Shown piece after piece: positions 16,024 to 26,167 of a stretch of 64,000 bases of DNA. The notes under the pieces are model-generated. The model had not been told where the DNA came from. It worked only from the letters and a program-made list of their open reading frames with translations, and made no database searches. This stretch comes from Lachnospiraceae bacterium (GTDB taxonomy: Bacteria; Bacillota; Clostridia; Lachnospirales; Lachnospiraceae), in contig JAFQZU010000026.1 of NCBI GenBank assembly GCA_017405805.1, positions 36,933 to 100,932 on the forward strand, in the 5' to 3' direction. The position numbers and the translations under genes were made by a program. The first letter of the stretch is position 1. Each line of letters starts with the position of its first letter.

Positions 16024-17061
16024 TCAATTGAAATTAAAGATCCTTCTGGCCGCCTTGTACAGACCCATCGTGATCTTTCTTCCGCCCTCGCCGGGAAGAT
16101 GCATGACCGTGCCGAGCATTCCGTGGCGCATCCGTGCGAAGAGTTTTCCGTCCCGCTCCTTCAGATAGTCCCAGACCTCCTTTTTGAGGGCGAGGTGCTC
16201 CGCCTTGCCCGAGCAGATGGCCAGGACCGACGTGATCGTCATGATGATCTCCAGATAGTTGTACATGTAGCGGTACAGGGCCTTGTCCCTGCCGATCAGG
16301 CGCCGGACGGAAGGGTCGGTGAAATAGTCGATCATGATCCGGTTGACGCGGGCCTGCTGGTCGAGCCTGCCGATCATGATCTCCTCGTTTACGGACTGAT
16401 CGCTCCTCCCGATATAATAGTAGTAGAAATTCACATCCAGATAATACATCCGGTTCACGTAAGGGAGCGGATGAAAGACATAGATGTTGTCCACGTAGAA
16501 AGTGTGCTCCGGAAGTTTCAGTCCGCAGTCCCTGAGAAGCTCCGTCCGGTAGATGGCGGAGTGCATCAGGATGTAATGACCCTTGCGGAAACGCCTGGCT
16601 TCGTTCCAGGAAATGACCTTGTCGCGGGGGAGTTCCCGCCTGTACTGCATGACTTTGTGACGGTGCTCGCCCTCCTTGTTGTAGACGAAATTGCTGACGA
16701 GGAGATCGAGCGGCTCCTGCCCTTCCCCGCCGCTGAACTGCCTGAGCGTATGCAGGACCGATTTGTAAGCGCCGGCTCCTACCTTGTCGTCGCTGTCAAC
16801 GACCTTGAAATACAGGCCGCTCGCGTTTTCGATCCCGGTATTCACCGCACCGCCGTGTCCCTTGTTGGGCTGATGAATGGCCCGGACGATCCCGGGATGC
16901 TGCGCCTCCAGGCGGTCCGCGATCAGGGCGGTGTCATCCTTTGATCCGTCGTCAACGATCAGGATCTCCACTTCCTCTCCTCCCGGAAGGAGCGACTGTA
17001 TGCATTTTTCCATGTAGGCCGCCGAGTTGTAGCAGGGTACGGCAATCGTCAGTAATTTCAT
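16024..17061 (-). CDS. Family 2 glycosyltransferase
   Basis: 345 residues from ATG at 17061, which has GAGGAAA 6 bases ahead; an ATG four codons upstream lacks a ribosome site. GT-A fold enzyme that moves a sugar from a nucleotide donor. Seen: LTIAVPCYNSAAYMEKCI, EILIVDDGSKDDTALIA, HGGAVNTGIENASGLYFKVVDSDDKV with the metal-binding D-x-D region. The C-terminal half (from about 170) is alpha-rich and gives no acceptor clue; no membrane anchor is clear. Relatives sit in wall teichoic, capsule or glycolipid synthesis. It starts 19 bp after the mutY stop and could be co-transcribed with holA-mutY by read-through. Confidence 0.88.
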   Translation of the reverse strand: MKLLTIAVPCYNSAAYMEKCIQSLLPGGEEVEILIVDDGSKDDTALIADRLEAQHPGIVRAIHQPNKGHGGAVNTGIENASGLYFKVVDSDDKVGAGAYKSVLHTLRQFSGGEGQEPLDLLVSNFVYNKEGEHRHKVMQYRRELPRDKVISWNEARRFRKGHYILMHSAIYRTELLRDCGLKLPEHTFYVDNIYVFHPLPYVNRMYYLDVNFYYYYIGRSDQSVNEEIMIGRLDQQARVNRIMIDYFTDPSVRRLIGRDKALYRYMYNYLEIIMTITSVLAICSGKAEHLALKKEVWDYLKERDGKLFARMRHGMLGTVMHLPGEGGRKITMGLYKAARRIFNFN

Positions 17062-17079
17062 GATTTTCCTCATTCACTT

Positions 17080-18119
<1,040 letters not shown>

Positions 18120-18123
<4 letters not shown>

Positions 18124-19211
18124 CGAGGCCGCTCCCGGCCGGCGGCGCCTTTGTTTTCGCTGCCGCCCGGCCTCTCCGCCAGCCTGACGAGGAGGAGCTC
18201 CACCGCCGCGCCTGCGTCGATCCTGCCGCTCTTGCTGCTGCGGTCCGCCTTCACGCAGTCCTCCAGCGCATCCACCAGTTCCTCCCGGGTATAGCCCTTG
18301 AGCGCAGGCTTATACCGCCTGCCGATCACGAAATAGGGGAGCCGCATCGCGGAGGCGATCTCCTTGTCGCTGTGCGTCCCCAGCATCTCCTGCACCTGGA
18401 TCAGCTGCGAGAACTGCCGCATCATGAGCGTCAGGATGATCTGCGGCGGCGTCTGCAGCGCCAGAAGGTCGGCGTAGATGGTCAGAGCGCGCTGCCGGTC
18501 ACGCAGGGCCACGGCTTCCACCATCTCGAAGATCCGGTCCTTGACCCGCGGTGCGACGACCTTTTTCACATCCTCTCTCCGGATCACCGTACCCTTGGCG
18601 GCATGCCCTCCCTGCATGCTATAGCAGACGAGTTTTTCCGCCTCCGAGGCGATATTCTGCATATCCTCCCCGGTCCGGTCCAGAAAAAGCGCCAGCGCCG
18701 CCCCCTCGATGCGGATCCCCTCCCTGCTGAACAAAGAGCCCGCCCAGGTGCGGAGCGTCGTCTCGTCCGGCGTGTCGCATTCCAGGACCGTCCCGTACTT
18801 GCTGATCGCCTTGAACAGCTTCTTGCGCCGGTCCGCGGCCTCCTCCACGAAGACCACCGCCGCGGTATCCGGGATCCCGGATATCATCTCCGCCATGGCG
18901 TCCGACTCGGCACTGGCTTTCTTATCGAACCAGCCGCAGTTCTCCACGAAGATCACTCTCCGGTCGGCAAAAAAAGGCAGCGTCTGTGCCTGTTCCAGCA
19001 CATCAGCCGCCTGCACATCCTGCCCCGAGCAGCGGCTCAGGTTCATCTCATCTCCGTCCCCCAGGAGCGCCTTTCTCAGCCTCTCCTTGTTCTGCAGACG
19101 CAGGTAAGACTGGTCCCCGAAAATAAGGTATACCGTCCGGAACCGCCCCGCCTCAAGATCATCATTCAGTTGTTTCTGACGCTGTATAAAATCCGCCTTG
19201 GGAGCTGCCAT
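18120..19211 (-). CDS. holA: DNA polymerase III subunit delta
   Basis: 363 residues. Delta opens the beta clamp as part of the clamp loader. Seen: the typical Firmicutes start with a substrate-binding region LIFGDQSYLRLQNKERL, LPFFADRRVIFVENCGWF near 75-90, the AAA-type lid region, and the conserved C-terminal helical part RQFSQLIQVQEMLG, with LPYFVIGRRYKPAL and SSKSGRIDAGAAVELLL at the end. GGAGG is placed about 10 bases before the ATG. Order comEC-holA-(mutY) is a usual Clostridia neighbourhood (holA often follows comEC and precedes rpsT). Confidence 0.94.
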
Positions 19212-19282
19212 AGATTCCTATCCTCCGGCGCGGCAAATGACTGCCGCACTGTTGTCCTCTGATTATACCACAGAACTCCCCT

Positions 19283-21604
19283 TTAGGGGAAAGAAGCTTG
19301 CGCGGCGCCCTCCTCCCTGAGGAAGGTCCGGAGCAGGACCCGCTCCCCGTCTGTCCGAAAGAGGATCTCTCCGCACAGGCGTGTATCCAGCACCCTCATC
19401 CCGTCCTGCCGGAGCCGCTCCACCGTCTCCGCCGCCGGGTGGCCGTATATATTGCCGCGCCCGCAGGAGATCACGGCCCACCGCGCATCCGTCTTTTCCA
19501 GAAAAGCGCTGCCCGAAGCGCCTGCCGCGCCGTGATGGGCCGCCTTGAGGACCGTCACTTTCAGGGGCGTCTCCATGCTCTTTATAAGGCGCTCCTCCCC
19601 GTCCTTTTCCACGTCGCCCGTCAAAAGGGCCGAGAAATTCCTAAAGCGCAGCAAAAAGACGCCGGATCCCGCATTGCTGTCGGAATAGGATCCCAAAGGC
19701 TCCGGGTGAAGACAGGCCAGCGCCGTGCGCCCCGCTTCGATCCGGTCTCCTCTCGCGTAGTAGCGGACCGGGATCCCGGCGGATGCCGCGAGCGCCTCCA
19801 TCCGCCTGTACCGCCCGCCCCGGGAAGCCTCTGCGATCCGGGGCAGGAGCAGCGCCCCGATCCCGATGCCGCCGGGTTTACCCGCATGCTCCAAAAGGGC
19901 GGCCGCACCGCTGCAGTGGTCGCTGTCCTCATGGGTGATCAGGATAAAATCCAGCCGCCTCACGCCCCTGCACTTCAAAAAAGGCTCCAGCACATCCTCC
20001 CCCAGATCCTGTCTGGAGCTGCTTCCCCCGTCTACGAGAAAGCAAAGATCCGGAGATTCCGCATAGATCCCGTCCCCCTGCCCCACATCGAGAAAACACA
20101 GCTCCATCCCGCGGGGCGCCCGCACCGTCAGGAGGAGGACGGCGAGGGGAAGGACGGCGGGAACCGGCCAGGCCCTGACCGCCTCCGCAGCCCTGCCGGC
20201 AGCGCGAAATAATCCGCTCCTGTAAAATCTGCTTTTTTCCGTCTTCTCCCGGGCCCTGTGCGCAGCCGCGGCCGCGGTGCCCAGAAGGACCGCGTAGTAG
20301 ACCGCCACGCGGATCCCGGCCGGTCTGCCGGTGATCACCGTGCTGAAAGGGAGCTTCAGCGCCGTGCCGGCCAGTATGCCGTACAGGCGCAGAATCAGAG
20401 CGGCCGGCACGCCCGCCATCCTTCCAGCCGGCACGGACCACAGTCCCAGGACCGCGGCCGCGCCTCCGCTGATCACCAGCGCGGGCATAAGGGGCACCAC
20501 GAGAAGATTCAGGGCTATGCCGCAAACGGGATACTCATAGTAGAACCACAGATGGACGGGCAGCGTCATCGCGAACACGGCGGCAAAAGACAGCCGTCCC
20601 GGAAAGGCGTCCGAGAGAAGCGCAATCCCCGCGACCGCACCGAAGGAAAACAGAAATCCGCTCTGCAAAAGAAGGAGCGGGCTGAAAGCCGCAAGCAAAA
20701 GGCCTGCCAGCGCTATGGCCGTGACCGCGTCATAGGTCCGGCCCGCAGCGCCTGCCGCGAGCCGGAGCGAAAACATAACCAGCGCGCGCACTGTACTGCT
20801 CCCCATTCCCGTGAGCATCCCGTAAAAGATCATGGCGGCCGTGCAGGCCGCCGTCCGCGGAATCGCCGGCAGACCGGCTCTTCTGAGGATCTTTTCCAGT
20901 CCCATTCCAAGGAGGGAGATGTGCATTCCGGATATGACCAGTATGTGGGCGATCCCGCTGTCCCGGAACAGTTCCTTCTGCTCCTCTTCCATCATCAGAC
21001 GCTCTCCCAGAAGGACCGCGCGAAGCGGTCCCGCCGCCGCCGTGCCGCAGCAGGCATCCAGGCAGCCGCCCAGCTTGATCCGCAGCCGGAACAGAAGGCG
21101 GGGGATCAGCCAGACCAGGCGCCTCCCCTCCTCGATCCGGACCGTTTCTCCTTCATTCACGGAAAAAACATATCCGGCCGCCCTGTAATACAGGGCGCTG
21201 TCAAATTCCCCCTCATTCGTCGGCTCCCTGAACAGGCGGCAGTTCCCCGCAAGAAACACACGGTCCCCGGGCTGCGGCAGTAAAGAGAGGACGCCCGCCG
21301 GATAGCACAGGACCTTCCCGGCGATCCTCTGCCCGGTCTTTTCAAAGCGCGCCTCCTCCAGCGTAAGCCTGTATGTGACCGGCCTAAAAGACGCCGCTCC
21401 TGTCCCCTCCCGCTGCGGACCGGCCTCCCCGGCCTCAGCGGGCATAGTCTCGAGCGCTGTCACAACGCCTCCGATCACTGCGTGATATCCCTGCAGAGAA
21501 TCTGCCGCGGCGGGATCGTAAAACGGACCCGCCGCCATGATCTTCGCGAACCATCCTATGAGCATCAGGGCCGCAAGACAGAAAAAACACAGCGGTCTGC
21601 GCAA
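19283..21604 (-). CDS. comEC: ComEC/Rec2-family DNA uptake channel
   Basis: 773 residues from a TTG start at 21604 with AAGGAAG about 10 bases ahead; the next in-frame ATG is 13 codons in. Multi-pass membrane protein that carries single-stranded DNA across the membrane in competence. Domains: two N-terminal membrane helices, an OB-like extracellular region (60-190), competence domain with about nine helices (DSGIAHILVISGMHISLLGMG, then hydrophobic stretches to 470), and C-terminal metallo-beta-lactamase-like domain (FLDVGQGDG, LITHEDSDHCSGAAALL, LKAAHHGAAGAS). Full length and all motifs kept. The ComEA-like gene about 4 kb upstream fits a DNA-uptake role. Confidence 0.94.
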   Translation of the reverse strand: MRRPLCFFCLAALMLIGWFAKIMAAGPFYDPAAADSLQGYHAVIGGVVTALETMPAEAGEAGPQREGTGAASFRPVTYRLTLEEARFEKTGQRIAGKVLCYPAGVLSLLPQPGDRVFLAGNCRLFREPTNEGEFDSALYYRAAGYVFSVNEGETVRIEEGRRLVWLIPRLLFRLRIKLGGCLDACCGTAAAGPLRAVLLGERLMMEEEQKELFRDSGIAHILVISGMHISLLGMGLEKILRRAGLPAIPRTAACTAAMIFYGMLTGMGSSTVRALVMFSLRLAAGAAGRTYDAVTAIALAGLLLAAFSPLLLLQSGFLFSFGAVAGIALLSDAFPGRLSFAAVFAMTLPVHLWFYYEYPVCGIALNLLVVPLMPALVISGGAAAVLGLWSVPAGRMAGVPAALILRLYGILAGTALKLPFSTVITGRPAGIRVAVYYAVLLGTAAAAAHRAREKTEKSRFYRSGLFRAAGRAAEAVRAWPVPAVLPLAVLLLTVRAPRGMELCFLDVGQGDGIYAESPDLCFLVDGGSSSRQDLGEDVLEPFLKCRGVRRLDFILITHEDSDHCSGAAALLEHAGKPGGIGIGALLLPRIAEASRGGRYRRMEALAASAGIPVRYYARGDRIEAGRTALACLHPEPLGSYSDSNAGSGVFLLRFRNFSALLTGDVEKDGEERLIKSMETPLKVTVLKAAHHGAAGASGSAFLEKTDARWAVISCGRGNIYGHPAAETVERLRQDGMRVLDTRLCGEILFRTDGERVLLRTFLREEGAAQASFP

Positions 21605-21639
21605 TCAGCAAACACTTCCTTTCGCAGCGGACGGCACAA

Positions 21640-21695
21640 CAAAAAGCTCCCGGCAGCCCGCGCGGCTTGTCCGCGCAAAAAAGGCTGTCAGGAGC
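21640..21695 (-). terminator. Branched intrinsic terminator after the GerM-like gene
   Basis: On the minus strand GCTCCTGACAGCC pairs with GGCTGCCGGGAGC, enclosing an inner GCGCGG/CCGCGC hairpin, then TTTTTG follows. It fits the end of the GerM / histidine kinase operon and lies just before comEC. Confidence 0.75.
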
Positions 21696-21744
21696 AGTAT
21701 AACATAAAATACGTTTAAACGGACTGATTCTTAAAACAGAAATC

Positions 21745-22692
21745 TCACTCGTCGCGGCCGAAGGTCCCGCCGCCCAGGATCAGAGACTCATTCCTGCTGA
21801 AGGAAGCGCTCAGGGAAAGCGATTCCATGAACACGGCGTCTGCCTGTCCGTCCACGGAGATCTGCACGTTTTCCACCCCGTCAAGTTCCGTGAGGGAGTT
21901 GACCAGGGAATAGATCGCCGTCTCCGGCGTCACGTGGTAGGGCTCCGACTGGAAATTGCTGTCCAGATTCACATAGCAGATCCTGTCACGCGTCGTGACG
22001 CTGATCACCTTGGTCTCCGGATTGAGCGTCGGATAGGCGAAGCTGCTCTCCGTCCCCTTGAGGACCTGCTCCACCACGAGCCTCTCCAGCGACATGTTGC
22101 TGTTGTAGACGACGTTCCGGTACGTATCCACCAGCCTGTCCCCGCTCTCATTGGCAAAGTACAGGTGCAGACGCACTTTTTCATAATTGCGCATCTCGGT
22201 GTCCGCGTTGTATATGAACTGGGCCGGCGTCATCTGTCCGGGCTCTTCTCCCTCGGCGTCCGTCAGGGGCTCCCCCTCCACGGTAAAGCCCACGCTTGTC
22301 ACCTCCGAATAGCTGCACAGCGTATGGACGATGGCTGTTCTGGTCAGGATCTCGCTCACGACCGGGAGGTCGTGGTACGCACTGCTGAAGTCCAGGCTGA
22401 GCGCGCCGTCCTTGTAAGCGGAGGATTCCAGAGAAAAACCGCTGATGGGCGCCTGCAGGGCCGGATCCTCGGGCGGGCCGGTCAGCCTGCCCAGAAGCTC
22501 GTCGATGATCTCTTCCGTCTCGTCCGCTTTGGGCGTATACGCCCTGTCCTCCAGGGAGGAACCGTCTTTATTCAGATAATAGATCTTGATCCCGCTCTTG
22601 TCGCTCCCTCCCTTTTTGCAGGAGACCGTTCCCATTGCCGCAGCCAGAAGCAGTATGAGGAGCGCGGGATACAGCATGATTTTTTTCTTCAT
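21745..22692 (-). CDS. Lipoprotein with two GerMN domains
   Basis: 315 residues. Signal peptide with lipobox MGTVSC (Cys about 25). Two GerMN repeats follow: about 35-165 (KIYYLNKDGSSL, EIIDELLGRLTGPP) and about 175-305 (VRLHLYFANESGD, ERLVVEQVLKGTE, CYVNLDSNFQ). GerM-type lipoproteins act in spore-coat or envelope assembly in Bacillus, and the same domain is often found downstream of a two-component pair, as with LpqB next to MtrAB in actinobacteria. The start overlaps the histidine kinase stop by 4 bp, so it is most likely a partner or output of that sensor. The precise function in this organism is inferred. Confidence 0.87.
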   Translation of the reverse strand: MKKKIMLYPALLILLLAAAMGTVSCKKGGSDKSGIKIYYLNKDGSSLEDRAYTPKADETEEIIDELLGRLTGPPEDPALQAPISGFSLESSAYKDGALSLDFSSAYHDLPVVSEILTRTAIVHTLCSYSEVTSVGFTVEGEPLTDAEGEEPGQMTPAQFIYNADTEMRNYEKVRLHLYFANESGDRLVDTYRNVVYNSNMSLERLVVEQVLKGTESSFAYPTLNPETKVISVTTRDRICYVNLDSNFQSEPYHVTPETAIYSLVNSLTELDGVENVQISVDGQADAVFMESLSLSASFSRNESLILGGGTFGRDE

Positions 22693-24596
22693 GGATTCGT
22701 CCCTGCCTTCTGCCGTGCGGAAGCGGCTTTTTTCTGCGCGGATGCGGAGGCAGCTTTTTTTTGCGCAGGAGCAGTCTTTTTCTGCGCGGCGCCGGTCCTG
22801 CGCTGTGCGGAAGGTCTCTGCTGTGCGGATGTCCTCTGCTGCCCGGCAGGTCTCTGCTGCCCGGCAGGTCTCTGCTGCCCGGCAGGTCTCTGCTGCCCGG
22901 CAGGTCTCTGCTGCGCGGCTGTTTTCTGCTGCCCGGCAGGCCCTTGCTGCGCGGAGGCCTTTTTCTGCCCGGAACGCGCCTGGGCTTTTCTGGCTGCCTG
23001 TTTCTGCGGATCCCTGCGCGTATCCGCGGCAGCCTGCCTGCGGGGCTGGCCGGCGGCGCTCTGTTCCTTGATGCGGCGTCTGCGCGCCTGGCCGGGATGC
23101 GCTATATAGTTGAGCGGAACGTGCATGGTAAACTGGGATCCCTCGCCCAGGATACTGCGCACTTCGATCGACCCGTGATGCTGCAGAATGATGCTCTTGG
23201 TGATGGAAAGGCCCAGTCCGGTGCCGCCCACGTCGCGCGAGCGGGACTTGTCGACCCTGTAAAAGCGCTCGTAGATACGGTCCAGCGACTCCTGGGGAAT
23301 GCCGACGCCCGTATCCTCCACGCGCACAATGAACTCGCGGTGGTCGGCGTTGACCGTCACGCGCACCTTGCCGTGATCCCGGTTGTACTTGACCGCATTC
23401 TCCACGAGGTTGGTGATGACCATGGACATCTTGACTTCATCGATCTCCGCCACCACTTCACGCTCACTCACCATGGTGAGCTCGATATCCCTCTTCTGGG
23501 CCAGGGGCCGGACACGGCGAAGGACCCCTTCCACGATCCGGTTTACGTTGACCGCAGCGACATTCATCTTGGAGTCTTTGCGGTCCATGCGGACCAGTGT
23601 CAGGAGTTCTGTGATGATCTGGTTTTCACGGTCGATCTCGTTTTTGATATCGATCATGAATTCTCTGTACATCTCCACGGGCACATTGTCCTGTGCGACC
23701 AGAGAATCCGCCAGCACCTTCATGGAGGTCATGGGCGTTTTCAATTCATGCGATACGTTGGAGACAAATTCCTGCCTGGAGGCGTCCAGCGCGTTCATCC
23801 GCCCCAGGACCTGGTTGAAGGCCTCCGCGATGTGCTCGGTTTCGATAAAAGCCGGTGCGCTGATCGGATCGGTGGAATAGCCGGCGCGCACCGCGGCGAT
23901 CTCGGCGGAAAGCCTCTCGAAGGGCTTCATCAAAAACCAGGAAAAGGCGAGCGAAATGATGAAGACCACCAGGATCAGGATCATTTCAAGAAGCATGGCT
24001 TTTCTGCTGAGAATACTCAGTGTGTTCCGGATCGTGGCTGTAGACACACTGGCAAGAAGGACCCCCTGTACGACGACACCGTCCTGAGGGGTCCCTGTTT
24101 CACTGCTAAGATCCGGGCTGTCAGCGGAACTGCTGGATATGATCGGCCTGACGATCTCGATAAATCCGTCCCTCTTATCAAACATGGAGGCACTGCCTGC
24201 GTTGCCTTTGAGCAGGCAGTTCACCACTTCCGGGGAGACGATCGTCTTGCCGTCCGACATGGAATATGTGTCCTTGATGACACGGAGATTCTCGTTGATC
24301 ACGAGAAGGCGCCCGTCGTAGAGGGCCGAGAACTCCGTAAGTTCGGCATTGATCAGCTCTGAGGACTGATCGCTGAGATAGTCGTAGCTGATCAGATGGT
24401 TGGCCAGGGCACGCAGCTGCGTATCCACTTCCTCCGTCCTCACCTCCACGGCTCTCGACTCATAGTTGTTCAGGATCCCGTAGTGTAATAGCGCACAGGG
24501 GATCATGCCAACCAGAAAGATAACCAGGAAGAGCCTCATCCGGAGACTCCGGACAACTGAGAATCTCCGGATATACTCTCTGAATTTCTTCTTCAT
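22689..24596 (-). CDS. Membrane histidine kinase (WalK/PhoR-like) with basic repetitive C-terminal tail
   Basis: 635 residues. Two membrane helices (about 20-40 and 205-228) flank an extracytoplasmic sensor domain; then HAMP, dimerization/phosphoacceptor FVSNVSHELKTPMTS (His about 290), and the ATPase with NLVENAVKYN, DTGVGIPQ, GGTGLGLSI. These features mark a complete kinase ending near residue 500. After that come about 130 residues rich in Gln, Lys, Arg, Ala and Pro, including back-to-back QQRPAG repeats, absent from ordinary WalK or PhoR. The tail is likely disordered and strongly positive, and could contact DNA, membrane or wall polymers. It pairs with the regulator 19 bp upstream and with the GerM-like lipoprotein through a 4-bp overlap. 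Confidence 0.92.
   Translation of the reverse strand: MKKKFREYIRRFSVVRSLRMRLFLVIFLVGMIPCALLHYGILNNYESRAVEVRTEEVDTQLRALANHLISYDYLSDQSSELINAELTEFSALYDGRLLVINENLRVIKDTYSMSDGKTIVSPEVVNCLLKGNAGSASMFDKRDGFIEIVRPIISSSSADSPDLSSETGTPQDGVVVQGVLLASVSTATIRNTLSILSRKAMLLEMILILVVFIISLAFSWFLMKPFERLSAEIAAVRAGYSTDPISAPAFIETEHIAEAFNQVLGRMNALDASRQEFVSNVSHELKTPMTSMKVLADSLVAQDNVPVEMYREFMIDIKNEIDRENQIITELLTLVRMDRKDSKMNVAAVNVNRIVEGVLRRVRPLAQKRDIELTMVSEREVVAEIDEVKMSMVITNLVENAVKYNRDHGKVRVTVNADHREFIVRVEDTGVGIPQESLDRIYERFYRVDKSRSRDVGGTGLGLSITKSIILQHHGSIEVRSILGEGSQFTMHVPLNYIAHPGQARRRRIKEQSAAGQPRRQAAADTRRDPQKQAARKAQARSGQKKASAQQGPAGQQKTAAQQRPAGQQRPAGQQRPAGQQRPAGQQRTSAQQRPSAQRRTGAAQKKTAPAQKKAASASAQKKAASARQKAGTNP
22833..22922 (-). 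repeat. Five tandem 18-bp units coding for QQRPAG repeats
   Basis: Units at 22833, 22851, 22869, 22887 and 22905 read (plus strand) YCTCTGCTGCCCGGCAGG; the middle three are identical and the last is degenerate. The period of 18 keeps the frame. Near-identity at DNA level suggests recent slippage expansion, so copy number may vary between strains. Confidence 0.9.
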
Positions 24597-24615
24597 CGTT
24601 TGCTATGAACCGCTG

Positions 24616-25320
24616 TCACTTCTCGTTCTGACGGAAATAATATCCTACGCCCCATTTGGTCTGCACGTAGATGGGCTCGGAGGCATTGGGCTCAATCTTC
24701 TCGCGAAGACGCCTGATATGGACGTCCACCGTGCGCACGTCGCCGGGGTAATCCTTGCCCCAGACGGTCTCCAGCAGCATGGACCTGCTGTACACCTTGC
24801 CGGGATGCTTGGCAAGAAGCTCCAGGAGCTCGAATTCCTTGGAGGTCAGATTGATCTCCTTGCCGGAGACATTGACTCTGCGATTGTCGAAATCCATGCG
24901 CAGATCGCCGTTCTCAAGGATCCTCGCGTCCTGCTCCTCCTGCTCCTTGCGGCCCACCGCCACGCGGCGGTAGATAGCCTTGATCCTGGCCTTGACCTCA
25001 AGGATATTGAAAGGCTTTGTGATATAGTCGTCCGCGCCGTAATCCAGGCCCAGGATCTTGTCCATGTCCTCGCCCTTGGCCGTAAGCATGATCACGGGCA
25101 CCTGAGAGAACTCACGGACCTGCTGGAGCACTTCCATTCCGGAGAGCTTGGGCAGCATCACATCCAGCAGGATGATGTCATAATTGCCTGCCTGGATCTT
25201 TGCCAGCGCTTCCTCTCCGTCGTAAGCGGTGTCCACCTCATAGCCGTCCTGCAGAAGGCTGAAGCGAATTCCCTTTACAATATTCTTCTCATCGTCGACT
25301 ACCAAAACTTTTGTTGCCAT
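24616..25320 (-). CDS. OmpR/PhoB-family response regulator
   Basis: 234 residues. Receiver domain with DD at 9-10, phosphoacceptor Asp53 (ILLDVMLP), Thr in MLTA and Lys in ITKPFN, followed by a winged-helix DNA-binding domain (LTSKEFELLELLAKHPG, RTVDVHIRRLREKIE). Very close in pattern to WalR/YycF. It is upstream of the kinase by 19 bp in the same direction, which makes the pair a two-component system. In Firmicutes such systems control cell-wall turnover or phosphate response; the GerM-like partner and the several wall hydrolases in this window fit a wall role, but no binding sites were traced. Confidence 0.95.
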   Translation of the reverse strand: MATKVLVVDDEKNIVKGIRFSLLQDGYEVDTAYDGEEALAKIQAGNYDIILLDVMLPKLSGMEVLQQVREFSQVPVIMLTAKGEDMDKILGLDYGADDYITKPFNILEVKARIKAIYRRVAVGRKEQEEQDARILENGDLRMDFDNRRVNVSGKEINLTSKEFELLELLAKHPGKVYSRSMLLETVWGKDYPGDVRTVDVHIRRLREKIEPNASEPIYVQTKWGVGYYFRQNEK

Positions 25321-25371
25321 ATCTGCCTGTGTACCCTCTCCTTCCCGACGGCGCCCGAGGCTGTCCGGCGA

Positions 25372-26019
25372 TCACGGACCGCCGACCGTGATGTAATCCT
25401 TCATCCTCTCGAATGCGGCGCTGCCGATTCCGTTCACATTTCTGATTTCTTCAATACGGGTAAAGTCCCCGTTCTCTTCTCTGTAAGCAATGATCCGGCC
25501 GGCCTTTACCCTGCCGACGCCCGGAATCTCCTGCAGGGTCTCCTCCCCCGCGAGGTTAATATTGATCCGCCCCTGCGCGTCGATCGCGCCTGCGCCGTCC
25601 TGCGCGACGTCCTGCTGCAGATCTCCCTGTGTCTGCGCGGCGGTCTCCTCCCTGGTCGGGACTCTGACCTTCTGCGCGTCCTGTACAAGATCCGCCAGAT
25701 TGAGCCATTCGGTATCGGCATCCTCGCCAAAACCGCCCGCAGCCTCCACCGCGTCCGCGATCCTGGAGCCGTCCGGCAGCCGGTAAACGCCTTCCTTTTC
25801 CACCGCGCCGCAGACAAAGACGACCACTTCCAGTGGGCGCTCCGCGGCGGACGCATCGCTCTCCGCTTCTGCCTCGGGGGCTTCCTCCTCCCCCTCGCTG
25901 AGCAGCACGGTGCCGCCTCGTCCGGAACAGGCCGACAGGGCGGACAGGCCCGTCAATATGCACAAGATTATTACAACATTGGGACGTTTTTTTAATTTAT
26001 TACATTGCAACAGCCGCAT
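25372..26019 (-). CDS. comEA: ComEA-like lipoprotein with SLBB and helix-hairpin-helix domains
   Basis: 215 residues from ATG at 26019, which has AAAGGAG ahead; a longer frame to 26094 lacks one. Signal peptide and probable lipobox (GLSALSAC, Cys about 31), an acidic stretch, an SLBB domain (VVVFVCGAVEKEGVYRLPDG), and two C-terminal helix-hairpin-helix motifs (LQEIPGVGRVKAGRIIAY, IRNVNGIGSAAFERMKDY). ComEA binds incoming double-stranded DNA on the outer face of the membrane and hands it to ComEC, encoded about 4 kb downstream. Lipid anchoring in place of a plain membrane helix is a small variation on the Bacillus protein. Confidence 0.9.
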   Translation of the reverse strand: MRLLQCNKLKKRPNVVIILCILTGLSALSACSGRGGTVLLSEGEEEAPEAEAESDASAAERPLEVVVFVCGAVEKEGVYRLPDGSRIADAVEAAGGFGEDADTEWLNLADLVQDAQKVRVPTREETAAQTQGDLQQDVAQDGAGAIDAQGRININLAGEETLQEIPGVGRVKAGRIIAYREENGDFTRIEEIRNVNGIGSAAFERMKDYITVGGP

Positions 26020-26111
26020 AGGGAATCTCCTTTCTGAAAAAGATCCGCCATGCGACACTATTATTTTAAACACAATCGTAACATTTGACAACAAAAAGAT
26101 GAGAAATAAAT

Positions 26112-26144
26112 AGAGCTCCGGCTTTTTGCTCCGAAGCTCTTATC
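26112..26144 (-). terminator. Intrinsic terminator of the molybdenum gene block
   Basis: Minus strand AGAGCTTCGG / CCGGAGCTCT, a 10-bp stem with one wobble and an AGCAAAAAG loop, then ATTTATTT. It lies 24 bases after the stop of the mog-moaE fusion, the last gene of the block. Confidence 0.7.
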
Positions 26145-26167
26145 CTGTGTTCTTACCACAAATGTGA

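Noticed and set aside
22833-22922. CRISPR array
   Set aside because: 18-bp back-to-back units with no spacers, in frame inside the histidine kinase gene.
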